NCBI GenBank assembly: GCA_937976375.1
Contig: CALJRU010000071.1
Span: 1-64,000 of the forward strand
Length of the DNA: 64,000 bases
Reading direction: 5' to 3'
DNA from: an uncultured Peptococcaceae bacterium
GTDB lineage: Bacteria; Bacillota; Peptococcia; Peptococcales; Peptococcaceae
A program made the translations under genes and the position numbers. The notes under the pieces were generated by a model, which saw only the letters and a program-made list of their open reading frames with translations, ran no database searches and was not told the origin of the DNA. The first letter of the stretch is position 1. Every line of letters starts with the position of its first letter. This document shows positions 17,570-26,905 of the stretch, piece after piece.

Positions 17570-19387
17570 TTATTTACCGACACATTCGTCAAGTCCAAGT
17601 TTCTTCAACGTTTCATCTGTTGGGAATGCATTAACCCAACCACGTGCTTCATAATATTGAGGTAAGGTTAATGGAAGCTGAGAAACCATGCCTTCGGAAG
17701 GACCATTAGTGATTGGTTCTTGAAGCAGTCGTTTTGGTAAACGATCGTCCTCAGGTTTCATACCTGCAGCTTTGTTAAACATGCGTTCAATATTGTAAAT
17801 TCGATCACCTATGTTAAGTACTTCTTCTACGGTCCAATTGGTGCCTGTAGCAGCATTAAGAAGAGCCGTGTATTCAGGTGCGCCCATTGCAAATGATGTG
17901 AACAAGCAATGTCCCATGGAGTCGATTACTGCGGTCAGATCTTGGAAAGTTTTTGCCCAGAATGCTTTGTCGGTTGTAACGGTACGATCAAGTTGTTCTG
18001 GCAGACCAAGTACTTCAGGAGAAATCATATAGCCGCGTACATGGCAGCCGCCACGGTTAGAAGTGGCATAAGTAATGCCAATACCTTGGATTGCACGTGC
18101 ATCGTAAGCTGGCATTTCTTGTTTTTTGACACTCATGGAAATTTCTGGATGCCCATAATGCTCGCAAAGTCTTGCAGAACCAGAACTCATCAGCCAAGCA
18201 AGTTCGGATTCTGGATCGCCCATACGTTTTGTCCATTCAATAAGCGCTTCTTTAGAGCCCCATTCAAGTGGAACACCGTCACACTCTTCTTCTTTAATAT
18301 ATCCGCGCTGATATAATTCCATGGCTGCGGCAATGGTGCAAGGCGTAGATATTGCATCAAGTCCATATTCATTGCAAAGCATGTTGCAAATGTCAATGGT
18401 ATTCAGATCATTGTTGCCGCAGTTACCGCCGTATGCCCAGAGTGGTTCGTATTCTGGACCACCGACAACTTTGTCGCCAACTTTAATAACGCGGGCACAT
18501 GCAATTGGGCAGCGATAGCAGGCACCTGCTTTTACGAGATAGGTATCAGCCAAGGTTTCGCCGGAAATTTCATCTCCATACTCTGCATAGGAACCCTGCC
18601 AGTTGTTAGTTGGAAAAGCACCAATATTGTTCACGATATTAACCAATACTGCAGTACCAAGCTGGCGCAAACCAGAACCGGTGACTGGGTTTGCTTTGAT
18701 AATTTCCATGGCATTTTTGGTGGCTTCCTTCAGTGCATCGATGTCTGCAATGTTATCAAGATTTTTACGTGTCGCACGCACAACGATGGCTTTCAGCTTT
18801 TTGCTGCCCATTACAGCACCAACACCACTACGACCTGCGGCACGGTCTTTGTCATTCATGATAGCAGCAAGCAGAACTTTCTTTTCACCGGCAGGACCGA
18901 TGTTCAGTACAGAGAAGTCGTTTCCGTGACGTTCTTTTAATGTATCATCGATAAGTTCACTTTTCATACCGAGCAAATCATCGGCGTTATGAAGTTCGAT
19001 TTTGTCATCATCGATAGAAATATAGGTCCACTCAGGTGCTTCACCTTCAACAATAATGGCATCCCAGCCTGCATATTTGAGCTTTGCGCCCCAAATACCG
19101 CCAGAGTTGGAACATGCAATCATACCTGTTAATGGAGATTTCGTAACAACCATATAGCGTCCTGTAGATGGTGCAGCAGCGCCCGTCATTGGGCCAGTGA
19201 TATAAATCAATTTGTTTTCTGGAGAAAGTGGATCAACAGTAGCGACACCTTCATCATAGAGCATTTTTGTACCGAGACCACGGCCACCAATAAATTTATG
19301 GGCAAGTTCAAGATCTAGTGGTTCAATTTTGATTTCTCCGGTACTGAGATTGATACGGGCAATTTTTTCGTAATAAGCACCAGCCAT
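17570..19387 (-). CDS. aor: Aldehyde:ferredoxin oxidoreductase (tungsten/molybdenum pterin enzyme)
   Basis: This 605-residue enzyme oxidises aldehydes to carboxylates with ferredoxin as acceptor, or the reverse. The N-terminal domain has the family start (YEKIARINLSTGEI, FIGGRGLGTKMLYDE) and PSTGRYMVVTKSPLTG for pterin binding. [4Fe-4S] ligands are CYRCPIAC (C-x2-C-x3-C) plus a distal Cys in DSMGHCLF. Length is normal for the family. The ATG at 19387 follows GGAGGAATT. It is first in an operon with moaD and the HesA-type gene, divergent from the HTH-PBP regulator. The metal is not readable from sequence; known members carry tungsten. Confidence 0.96.
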   Translation of the reverse strand: MAGAYYEKIARINLSTGEIKIEPLDLELAHKFIGGRGLGTKMLYDEGVATVDPLSPENKLIYITGPMTGAAAPSTGRYMVVTKSPLTGMIACSNSGGIWGAKLKYAGWDAIIVEGEAPEWTYISIDDDKIELHNADDLLGMKSELIDDTLKERHGNDFSVLNIGPAGEKKVLLAAIMNDKDRAAGRSGVGAVMGSKKLKAIVVRATRKNLDNIADIDALKEATKNAMEIIKANPVTGSGLRQLGTAVLVNIVNNIGAFPTNNWQGSYAEYGDEISGETLADTYLVKAGACYRCPIACARVIKVGDKVVGGPEYEPLWAYGGNCGNNDLNTIDICNMLCNEYGLDAISTPCTIAAAMELYQRGYIKEEECDGVPLEWGSKEALIEWTKRMGDPESELAWLMSSGSARLCEHYGHPEISMSVKKQEMPAYDARAIQGIGITYATSNRGGCHVRGYMISPEVLGLPEQLDRTVTTDKAFWAKTFQDLTAVIDSMGHCLFTSFAMGAPEYTALLNAATGTNWTVEEVLNIGDRIYNIERMFNKAAGMKPEDDRLPKRLLQEPITNGPSEGMVSQLPLTLPQYYEARGWVNAFPTDETLKKLGLDECVGK

Positions 19388-19456
19388 AGCGAATTCCTCC
19401 TTTAATTCTTTATAAAAAACATTTTCTCTTGAAATATTTTGACTACTCTATCTATT

Positions 19457-19484
19457 ATTATAGAAGATAAGAATGCAATAACAA
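19457..19484 (-). promoter_or_regulatory. Promoter of the aor-moaD-hesA operon
   Basis: On the minus strand TTGTTA (19479-19484) and TATAAT (19457-19462) are 16 bases apart. This places the start of transcription about 60 bases before the aor start codon. Confidence 0.55.
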
Positions 19485-19502
19485 GACAACAAAGCAAGGT
19501 TT

Positions 19503-19585
19503 GTGCGAAACAACACGAAAGTGTTCTGTTTCATACATAGTATTTTTATGTTTTATCTCTGAAAATGTGTGAAATAATACGAAAT
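19503..19585. promoter_or_regulatory. Candidate operator repeats between aor and its divergent regulator
   Basis: Direct repeats GTGCGAAACAACACGAAAG (19503-19521) and GTGTGAAATAATACGAAAT (19567-19585) agree at 15 of 19 positions and start 64 bases apart. The first copy also opens an inverted repeat, GAAAC-AACAC-GAAA-GTGTT-CT-GTTTC (19507-19532). They lie between the two divergent promoters, a natural site for the regulator at 19694 to act. The rest of the 19388-19693 gap shows nothing else. Confidence 0.45.
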
Positions 19586-19621
19586 AGATTGATAATGGAT
19601 GTATCGCGTCTGATGGCAAAC

Positions 19622-19650
19622 TTGTTAGAAAAATGAAAAAAACGTATAAT
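19622..19650 (+). promoter_or_regulatory. Promoter of the molybdopterin biosynthesis operon
   Basis: TTGTTA (19622-19627) and TATAAT (19645-19650) are 17 bases apart, about 45 bases before the regulator start codon. Confidence 0.65.
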
Positions 19651-19693
19651 GAGAACAATGAAACAGTTATATAACAGAAGAGGGGGGACTATG

Positions 19694-20629
19694 ATGGCTC
19701 AGAATAAATCTTTATCAACGCAAGAAGTTGCGGACATTCTTCATGTCAGTAAGTCGACCATTTATGATTTGATACGTCGCGGGGAGATTCGCTCCTATAA
19801 AATAGGTCGAAAAGTTCGTTTTACGCAGGATGATGTTGATGCGTATATTGCACGTTCGCGCAGTGAAAATAGTGTAAAAGCAGTGCAAAAAATTCAGACC
19901 CATTCAACCTTGCTGACACCACCGGAAGGAGAGGCGCCGGATTTAATAATCTCCGGACAGGATGTATTGTTGGACATTCTAGCAAATTATCTTCACCAGG
20001 GTGGCATTAATGCGGCACGGACCTATCTCTCTGGTTTTGAAGGGTTATTGTCGCTTTATCAAGAGAAGGTGCATGTGTGCGCGAGCCATTTATATGATGG
20101 AGATGACTATAACACATCTTACGTGCGTTATCTGATGCCTGGTGTTCCTGCGGTCTTGATCAATTTATCATATAGAATTCAGGGATTTTATGTTAGAAAA
20201 GGAAATCCTAAGAGCATTCATGGTTGGGAAGACTTGAGACGTAGTGATTTAAAATTGTTAAATCGCCGTCCAGGATCTAGTTCGCGCATTTTATTAGATA
20301 TCCAAATGAAAAAAATGGGTATTTTGCCGGAAAATATTCCTGGATATAATTCGGTGATTAAATCTCATTTGACAGTTGCCGCTGCAATTGCTGAAGGAGA
20401 AGCTGATTTCGCACTTGGAACAGAAAGAATCTCAAATCAGATAGATGGCATTGATTTTATCCCACTGATGAAGGAGCGATATGATCTTGTGCTTCGAAAA
20501 TCTTTTCTTGACTCCGTGGCTGCTCAAAGATTGCTGGAAATATTGAATATGCCTGCTTTTCGAGCAGAAATATCGCATTATTCCGGTAATGATTACAGAG
20601 ATTTAGGGAAGATCATTAAGGAGGTATGA
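19694..20629 (+). CDS. HTH (excisionase-type) regulator fused to PBP-like domain
   Basis: Residues about 5-55 form a MerR/excisionase-type HTH (LSTQEVADILHVSKSTIYDL, IGRKVRFTQDDVDAYI). Residues about 90-305 form a PBP-like domain, with RRPGSSSRILLDIQ and AAAIAEGEADFALGTE, the same type as at the end of the MoeA fusion two genes on. The family pairs with Mo/W cofactor genes and probably senses an oxyanion or cofactor intermediate. The second of two ATGs (19694) has the better spacing from AGGGGGG. It leads the moeA-mogA operon and is divergent from aor, so it is the likely local regulator. Confidence 0.85.
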   Translation: MAQNKSLSTQEVADILHVSKSTIYDLIRRGEIRSYKIGRKVRFTQDDVDAYIARSRSENSVKAVQKIQTHSTLLTPPEGEAPDLIISGQDVLLDILANYLHQGGINAARTYLSGFEGLLSLYQEKVHVCASHLYDGDDYNTSYVRYLMPGVPAVLINLSYRIQGFYVRKGNPKSIHGWEDLRRSDLKLLNRRPGSSSRILLDIQMKKMGILPENIPGYNSVIKSHLTVAAAIAEGEADFALGTERISNQIDGIDFIPLMKERYDLVLRKSFLDSVAAQRLLEILNMPAFRAEISHYSGNDYRDLGKIIKEV

Positions 20630-20632
20630 GAT

Positions 20633-21856
20633 ATGCTTGAAGTAAAGACACCGCAAGAAGTCTTGTCTTTAATAAATACTGAGTTTACGGTGTTGTCGAA
20701 TCGAGTGGAAAACGTTTCGCTCGATCGGGCAATTGGTCGCGTTCTTGCTGAAAATGTGATTGCTAAAGAATATGTGCCAGATTTTAATCGCTCAACCGTA
20801 GATGGTTATGCAGTAAGGGCGCGAGACACTTTTGGATGTACAGATGCTATTCCGGCCATGTTGCCTTTGGCTGGAGAAATTTTTATGGGTGAAGGTGCAG
20901 ATTTACCGCTGCAACCAGAAACCTGTGTAGCAGTGCCAACTGGTGGTGCTGTCCCAGAAGGTGCAGATAGTGTTGTGATGGTTGAATACACCGATGATTA
21001 TGGCGATGGCACAATTGGTATTACTAAACCGGTCGCACCGGGGCAAAATATGATTTTTCGTGGAGATGATGTTTTTCCGGGAAAAATCATATTAGATAGG
21101 GGTCGCGTGCTAGGATCTCAAGATATTGGTGCTTTAGCGGCAATTGGCAAAGTAAATGTGATGGTGCAGCAGAAATTACGTGTTGGTATTATTTCTACAG
21201 GTGACGAATTGGTTTCTCCAGAAGTGATCCCTGGTCCGGGACAGGTACGAGATGTTAATAGTGTCATGCTGCAATCTATGCTTCAAGTGTTTGGGGCGGA
21301 TGTTATATCGTATGGCATTGTGATTGATGATGCTGAGCGACTGGCCGAAAAGGTTGATGAAGCGCTTGAACAATGTGACGTTGTGTTGCTTTCCGGAGGC
21401 AGCAGTGTTGGCGTGAAAGATGCAACTTGTCGAATCATTGAAGAACGCGGAGATTTACTTTTTCATGGCATCGCTATTAAGCCTGGTAAACCAACAATTT
21501 TTGGGAAAAATGGCAATAAACCGCTAATTGGATTGCCGGGACATCCAGTTGCGGCATATTTTATCACGAAGTTATTTGTTATACCATTGTTGGGGCATTT
21601 AATGGGCAGATCTATGAAAAATTATACTGTGACAGCAAGACTCAGTGAAAATATTGGTGCAAATCATGGACGTGCGCAGTATCAATCCTGCCGTTTGGAA
21701 TATGATGAACACGGCCTGGTTGCAATTCCGGTTCGTGGAAAGTCTGGGCTGATTACCATGTTGGCTGGCAGTGATGGGTACTTCTGTATAGACCGTGATT
21801 GCGAAGGGCTGCCAAAAAATGCTGAAATTCAAGTAAATATATGTTTGGGGGACTGA
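20633..21856 (+). CDS. moeA: Molybdopterin molybdenumtransferase MoeA
   Basis: This 407-residue enzyme inserts metal into adenylylated molybdopterin. Visible are ALGRVLAENV-type (IGRVLAENVIAKEYVPDFNR) and STVDGYAVRA in the N-terminal domain, GISTGDELV (as VGIISTGDELVSPE) and VLLSGGSSVG in the MPT-binding domain, and GLPGHPVA. The ATG follows AAGGAGG. It is the first of two consecutive MoeA genes; organisms using both Mo and W often have two copies, so specialisation is plausible but not shown. Confidence 0.94.
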   Translation: MLEVKTPQEVLSLINTEFTVLSNRVENVSLDRAIGRVLAENVIAKEYVPDFNRSTVDGYAVRARDTFGCTDAIPAMLPLAGEIFMGEGADLPLQPETCVAVPTGGAVPEGADSVVMVEYTDDYGDGTIGITKPVAPGQNMIFRGDDVFPGKIILDRGRVLGSQDIGALAAIGKVNVMVQQKLRVGIISTGDELVSPEVIPGPGQVRDVNSVMLQSMLQVFGADVISYGIVIDDAERLAEKVDEALEQCDVVLLSGGSSVGVKDATCRIIEERGDLLFHGIAIKPGKPTIFGKNGNKPLIGLPGHPVAAYFITKLFVIPLLGHLMGRSMKNYTVTARLSENIGANHGRAQYQSCRLEYDEHGLVAIPVRGKSGLITMLAGSDGYFCIDRDCEGLPKNAEIQVNICLGD

Positions 21857-21860
21857 AGCC

Positions 21861-23771
21861 ATGGGATTTGAATATTTAACAAATATATCTTTAGATCAAG
21901 CACAAAACGAATATTTAAATAAGCTAACTGAAAATGGATTTATGGGACAAAGTGAATGCGTTCCGGTTCATGATGCGTGTGGACGTATTACTGCACATGC
22001 AGTTTACGCTCATATTTGTGCACCTCATTATGCAGCAAGTGCAATGGATGGGATTGCTGTTCATGCAAAAGATACGTTTGGGGCTACAGAAACGACGCCT
22101 GTAATACTTACACCACAACAGTATGTGGTTGTGGATACTGGAGATCCCGTTCCAGAAACATGTGACGCGGTGATTATGGTTGAAGATATTGTTCGCAACG
22201 AAGATGAGAGTGTTACTATTTATGCGGCTGCCGCACCTTGGCAACATATTCGGCAAATTGGCGAAGATATTTGTGCTGGTGAAATGATCCTTGCGTCATA
22301 TATGGAAATTACTCCGGCAGCCATCGGGGCTATGATCGCTGGCGGGGTCATGGAGGTAGAAGTTGTTAAAAAACCAATTGTTGGGATCATTCCAACAGGT
22401 GATGAAATTGTTTCGCCTTGTGCCGATCCTAAAGCAGGAGACATACTGGAATTTAACTCTTCTATTTTTTCTGCAATGGTTCAACAATGGGGTGCAGTGG
22501 CAAAAACTTATCCGATTGTACCAGATGATTTTGATGCTATCTATGATATGGTGTCAAAGGCTGTTGATGAATGTGATATTGTCTTATTAAATGCAGGATC
22601 TTCTGCAGGACGTGAAGACTATTCTGTATCGGTAATAAGAAAATTGGGAGAAGTTATTCATCATGGCATTGCCATCAAGCCTGGCAAACCAGCTATCTTG
22701 GGATGCTGCGGAAATGTGCCAATCCTTGGTGTTCCGGGATATCCTGTCAGTGGGATCATTGTCATTGAACAATTTTTAAAACCAATAATTTCGAACTGGT
22801 TAAGGGTATCTGGTAAGTCGGAGAACTATATGGAAGCTGTTTTAACACGTCCTGTAGTTAGTGGATTGAAATATCAGGAATTTGTTCGTGTGCGAATGGG
22901 GGTTGTTGGCAATAAATTGACGGCATCTCCATTGAGTCGTGGTGCTGGTGTTGTGTCTTCGTTTATGAAAGCGGATGGTATTCTTGAAGTTCCGCAGGGA
23001 ACAGAAGGATACGAGGCTGGAGAAAAAGTTCGTGTTCGTCTGTTGACAGAGCCGAAAAAATTGGAAAACACTTTAGTTGTTATTGGAAGCCATGATCCAT
23101 TATTGGATGAGGTTGCCGATATGATGCATATTGACAATCCTGATGTTTATATGAGTAGTACACATGTTGGCTCAATGGGAGGAATTATGGCTATTCGCCG
23201 TGGTGAAGCGCATGCTGGTGGATGTCATTTGTTAGATACAGAAACCGGAAAATATAATATATCTTTCTTAAAGAAATATTTCCCGAATGGAGGTATTCGG
23301 TTGGTCCGTTGTGTTGGGCGACAACAGGGGCTCATGCTGGCAAAAAACAATCCGTTAAATATTCAGGAATTTGCTGATATTACTAAAGAAGGCGTGAGAT
23401 ATGTCAACCGACAAAAAGGGTCGGGCACGCGTGTTTTGATGGATTATTTATGCCAGCAGTATCAGGTTAATCCTGACAACATTTATGGTTATGAACGTGA
23501 AGAATTGACGCATACTTCTGTTGCGGCGCAAATTGCAAATGGAAGTGCTGATGCGGGAATGGGCATATATTCAGCAGCAAAATTGTATGATTTGGAATTT
23601 CTTCCTATTTGTATTGAAGAATATGATCTCATCATTCCTGAGAATGCATGGGAAACGCCTGTTGTACAACAGTTGCTGGAAACCATCAAAAGTACTGCTT
23701 TTAAAGAAAAAATGCTCTCTATGGGTGGATACACTGTCGAAAATCCTGGAGAGCTGATACCATTGGACTGA
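21861..23771 (+). CDS. MoeA fused to a C-terminal PBP-like domain
   Basis: This 636-residue two-part protein carries in residues about 1-405 a MoeA core (SAMDGIAVHAKDTFG, VGIIPTGDEIVSP, LLNAGSSAGREDYS, GVPGYPVSG). Residues about 415-636 are a PBP-like domain (VNRQKGSGTRVLMDYLCQQY, AAQIANGSADAGMGI) related to that of the regulator at 19694. It starts 4 bases after the first moeA. The fusion is known in archaea and Firmicutes; the extra domain probably binds metal oxyanion or a cofactor form. Confidence 0.92.
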   Translation: MGFEYLTNISLDQAQNEYLNKLTENGFMGQSECVPVHDACGRITAHAVYAHICAPHYAASAMDGIAVHAKDTFGATETTPVILTPQQYVVVDTGDPVPETCDAVIMVEDIVRNEDESVTIYAAAAPWQHIRQIGEDICAGEMILASYMEITPAAIGAMIAGGVMEVEVVKKPIVGIIPTGDEIVSPCADPKAGDILEFNSSIFSAMVQQWGAVAKTYPIVPDDFDAIYDMVSKAVDECDIVLLNAGSSAGREDYSVSVIRKLGEVIHHGIAIKPGKPAILGCCGNVPILGVPGYPVSGIIVIEQFLKPIISNWLRVSGKSENYMEAVLTRPVVSGLKYQEFVRVRMGVVGNKLTASPLSRGAGVVSSFMKADGILEVPQGTEGYEAGEKVRVRLLTEPKKLENTLVVIGSHDPLLDEVADMMHIDNPDVYMSSTHVGSMGGIMAIRRGEAHAGGCHLLDTETGKYNISFLKKYFPNGGIRLVRCVGRQQGLMLAKNNPLNIQEFADITKEGVRYVNRQKGSGTRVLMDYLCQQYQVNPDNIYGYEREELTHTSVAAQIANGSADAGMGIYSAAKLYDLEFLPICIEEYDLIIPENAWETPVVQQLLETIKSTAFKEKMLSMGGYTVENPGELIPLD

Positions 23772-23772
23772 T

Positions 23773-25104
23773 ATGGAACACACAGATGTTGTTGTAATTG
23801 GCGGTGGAGTGCTTGGCTGTTTTGTTGCACGTAATTTGAGACGCTGGAACATCGATGTTACACTTATTGAAGCAGAAGCAGATGTTTGTATGGGAATTAC
23901 GCGTGCAAATACTGCGATAGTATATAGTGGCTGTGATAATAAATCTGGCAGTTTAAAAGCAAGGATGACAGTCAATGCGAACAAACAATTTTCTAGTTTG
24001 TGCGAGGAGCTTGATGTTCCGTTCAAACGTTGCGGAAGCTTAATGGTCGCTCAGGGTCCGCAAGCGGAAGCTGTTTTAAAAATGAAATTAGAGCAAGGAA
24101 AAAGAAACGGCGTGGTAGGTATTGCGCTTTTATCAGGAAGCGAAGCACGAAGCATGGAACCGCTGCTTTCGAGTAGGATTACTGCAGCATTGTTTGTCCC
24201 AGGAACAGGAACGGTTAATCCATGGCAATTGGGGATTGCAGCGTTTGAAAATGCCCGTACAAATGGGTGTCAGACCATGTTAAATACGTTGGTTCGGAAA
24301 ATAGAAAAAGATCAGGATCATTTTCTCATCGAAACAGAACATCATTCAATTCGATGTCGTGTGATTGTAAATTGTGCTGGCCTAAACGCAGATCATATTC
24401 AAGAGATGGTTTTTCCGTTAACGGTACGTTTGACGTTTGATGCAGCAGACTATTTGGTTTTTGATAGAAAAGTATCGTCGCCTCGACAAATCATTTTTCA
24501 AGAACGTGAAGACGGGAAAGGTGCCACGCTTGTTCCTACTGTGGAAGGCAATATGTTGATTGAATCTCCGGAGCGGACATTAAATACTGCAATGTGGGCA
24601 ACAACAAAGGAAGGGTTAGAAAAACTTCAAATGCTTATAGCAGAATTATTGCCGAATATGAGCATGACGGGAGTGATTCGTTCGTTTGCAGCGGTGCGGC
24701 CAAATCCTTTTTTGATTTCGAATGAGAAAAAAAGACTGAATGATTTTGTTATAGTAAGACCAGCTGAAAATTTTTTCAGTTTTATTGGGATAAAAACTCC
24801 TGGATTAACTTGCGCGAATGAATTATCTATGCATATTGCAGAGGAAGTGGCATGCTTCATGAAGACATCTTTGAATAGTTCGTTTTTGCCAAGACGTTAT
24901 GCGGATCATGAGAAAGACAATGAGATCATTTGTCAGTGTGGACAAGTAACAAAAGGTGAAGTTATATCTGCAATTAAACGAGGGGCATGTACAGTAGATG
25001 GTGTAAAACATCGAGTAGGAAGCGGAATGGGTCGATGTCAAGGAGCACGTTGCAGGAAACGTATCCAACAATTATTGGAGGAACAAAAAAATGGAACATT
25101 GTGA
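23773..25104 (+). CDS. FAD-dependent oxidoreductase with C-terminal BFD-like [2Fe-2S] domain (GlpA/LhgO-like)
   Basis: This 443-residue protein has an FAD Rossmann motif (VVVIGGGVLGCFVARNLRRW) and a DAO-type fold similar to glycerol-3-phosphate or 2-hydroxyglutarate dehydrogenases (RANTAIVYSGCDNKSGSLKA). The C-terminal 60 residues have a BFD-like iron-sulfur pattern, CQC near residue 386 and GRCQGARC near 427. It starts one base after the MoeA fusion without a good SD, implying coupling, and overlaps the next FAD gene by 14 bases. The substrate is unknown. Its place inside a cofactor operon suggests a link with AOR chemistry, which is an inference. Confidence 0.85.
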   Translation: MEHTDVVVIGGGVLGCFVARNLRRWNIDVTLIEAEADVCMGITRANTAIVYSGCDNKSGSLKARMTVNANKQFSSLCEELDVPFKRCGSLMVAQGPQAEAVLKMKLEQGKRNGVVGIALLSGSEARSMEPLLSSRITAALFVPGTGTVNPWQLGIAAFENARTNGCQTMLNTLVRKIEKDQDHFLIETEHHSIRCRVIVNCAGLNADHIQEMVFPLTVRLTFDAADYLVFDRKVSSPRQIIFQEREDGKGATLVPTVEGNMLIESPERTLNTAMWATTKEGLEKLQMLIAELLPNMSMTGVIRSFAAVRPNPFLISNEKKRLNDFVIVRPAENFFSFIGIKTPGLTCANELSMHIAEEVACFMKTSLNSSFLPRRYADHEKDNEIICQCGQVTKGEVISAIKRGACTVDGVKHRVGSGMGRCQGARCRKRIQQLLEEQKNGTL

Positions 25105-25957
25105 TATCCTGATCATAGGTTCCGGTGCGGCGGGCATTTCAGCTGCAAAGATGGTGGCTCAGGAAAATGCAAATATTTGGCTAGTAGATGAAAAAAAAAC
25201 GATGGGCGGTATTTTGCAGCAATGTTTCCACCATGGATTTTCACATGGACTCAGTGGCCCGGAATATGTTCAAATGCTACTGGAGAATTTCCCGAAGAAT
25301 GTGCATTTATTTCTTGATACTACTGTGATTTCTATATCTAAAGAACGTGTTGCACAATTGATTGGTCCAAGTCTTGGATCGATAATGCTTTCTTTTAAAC
25401 AAGTTATTGTTGCAACGGGTTGTTATGAAATTCCTATTGGTGCGTTGACAATTGCAGGGACACGTCCAGATGGTATTTATACTGCAGGGCAAATGCAGGA
25501 AATGATGAATCTTTTTGGCGATATTCCTAAAGGCCCTGCTGTTGTCTTAGGTGGCGGTGATCTAGGTTTAATTATGGCTGAACAATTGGGGCGTTTAAAT
25601 CTAGATGTAACAATAGTTGAAAAGGGTGTTTGTAGCAAGGCGCTGCATAGAAATCAAAAATGTTTGAGTAAACCAAATATTCGATTGTTGTGTAATCGAA
25701 CAATCGATGAAGTTTTTGGCTGGCCGAATTTGGAGGGGGTTCGCCTCTCATCGGGCGAATATGTATCTTGTCAAGTTTTACTGATAGCGGTGGGTATGCG
25801 CCCGGAACGTACTCTGGTTGAACAGTTATTTACGATGCCATGGGTTCATCTTTGCGGGAATTGTTTAACCATCCATTCAATGGTTGAAACAGTTGTTGCA
25901 GAGGGACAAAAAGTTGGCAGGGACGTTCTTTATCAATGGAGGAAGGATTATGATTGA
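25091..25957 (+). CDS. FAD/NAD-linked oxidoreductase subunit (GlpB/HcnB-like)
   Basis: This 288-residue flavoprotein has an N-terminal dinucleotide motif (ILIIGSGAAGISAAKMVA), GGILQQCFHHGF, and a second nucleotide site (AVVLGGGDLGLIMAEQLGRL). It ends with VHLCGNCLTIH typical of the pyridine nucleotide-disulfide oxidoreductase fold. With the upstream gene it resembles paired flavoprotein subunits, such as opine or proline dehydrogenases and anaerobic GlpAB. It lacks the extra DUF1667 gene often found third. It overlaps moaA by 8 bases. Confidence 0.83.
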   Translation: MEHCDILIIGSGAAGISAAKMVAQENANIWLVDEKKTMGGILQQCFHHGFSHGLSGPEYVQMLLENFPKNVHLFLDTTVISISKERVAQLIGPSLGSIMLSFKQVIVATGCYEIPIGALTIAGTRPDGIYTAGQMQEMMNLFGDIPKGPAVVLGGGDLGLIMAEQLGRLNLDVTIVEKGVCSKALHRNQKCLSKPNIRLLCNRTIDEVFGWPNLEGVRLSSGEYVSCQVLLIAVGMRPERTLVEQLFTMPWVHLCGNCLTIHSMVETVVAEGQKVGRDVLYQWRKDYD

Positions 25958-26903
25958 TCAATATGGACGTAGTATAACTTATATGCGAGTATCGGTAACG
26001 GAACGCTGTAATCTGCGTTGTCGTTATTGTATGCCGGAAAATGGGATCGTCAAAAAGCGGCATGAAGATATGTTGACTGAAGATGAACTGATCATGGCCA
26101 TTGAAGCAGCAGCGTCTTTGGGTATTCGCAAATTGCGTATTACAGGCGGCGAGCCATTGGTAAAGAAGAATATACTTTCTATTTGTCGACGGGCAGCCGA
26201 AATTAATGGCATTGAAGAACTTTGCATGACAACCAATGGAACGCTGTTGAAGAACTATGCAAAACTTTTGCGGGAAGCTGGGGTTCAGCGATTAAATATC
26301 AGTGTTGATACGCTTGATCCGGATAAATATGGATACATTACTCGTTATGGAAAAATTGATGATTTTTATACTGGGCTTGAAGCGGCTCTAGAGGCGGGCT
26401 ATGAGAAAATTAAATTGAATGTCGTGTTGATTGGTGGTTTTAATGATGACGAAATTCGTCCGCTATCAGAACTAACATTGCGTTATCCTGTTGATGTGCG
26501 TTTCATAGAATTGATGCCAATGCTAGATAATCCATCTTTTGATGAACGTGCTTTTATACCATATACTCGTGTTTTGGATGTCTTACCAGAGTTGGCACCC
26601 GTTAATCCTGATGGTGGTGTTGCAAAACTTTACTCACTGCCGAATAGTAAAGGAAATATTGGCCTTATTAGTCCGGTGAGTGCGCATTTTTGCGGTGAAT
26701 GCAATCGAATACGCCTAACTGCAGACGGAAAAATAAAGCCGTGTTTACATTCTGCAGAGGAGTTGTCATTAAAAGGTTTGGATAAAGATGGTATGTTCGC
26801 GCAATTAAAAAAAGCCATCTGGCATAAACCAAAATGGCATGGCGATCTAGATGCGCAGCATCATTCACAAGCTGGACGAAATATGAATCAAATAGGAGGT
26901 TGA
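25950..26903 (+). CDS. moaA: GTP 3',8-cyclase MoaA
   Basis: This radical SAM enzyme performs the first step from GTP in molybdopterin synthesis. The N-terminal cluster is CNLRCRYC (C-x3-C-x2-C, residues about 20-27). The SAM region has RITGGEPL, and the second cluster is CGECNRIRL...CL (C-x2-C-x13-C) near the C-terminus. It ends in IGG, matching the Gly-Gly tail needed for activity. The ATG at 25950 follows GGAGGAAGG. It is 317 residues long, normal. Confidence 0.96.
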   Translation: MIDQYGRSITYMRVSVTERCNLRCRYCMPENGIVKKRHEDMLTEDELIMAIEAAASLGIRKLRITGGEPLVKKNILSICRRAAEINGIEELCMTTNGTLLKNYAKLLREAGVQRLNISVDTLDPDKYGYITRYGKIDDFYTGLEAALEAGYEKIKLNVVLIGGFNDDEIRPLSELTLRYPVDVRFIELMPMLDNPSFDERAFIPYTRVLDVLPELAPVNPDGGVAKLYSLPNSKGNIGLISPVSAHFCGECNRIRLTADGKIKPCLHSAEELSLKGLDKDGMFAQLKKAIWHKPKWHGDLDAQHHSQAGRNMNQIGG

Positions 26904-26905
26904 TC

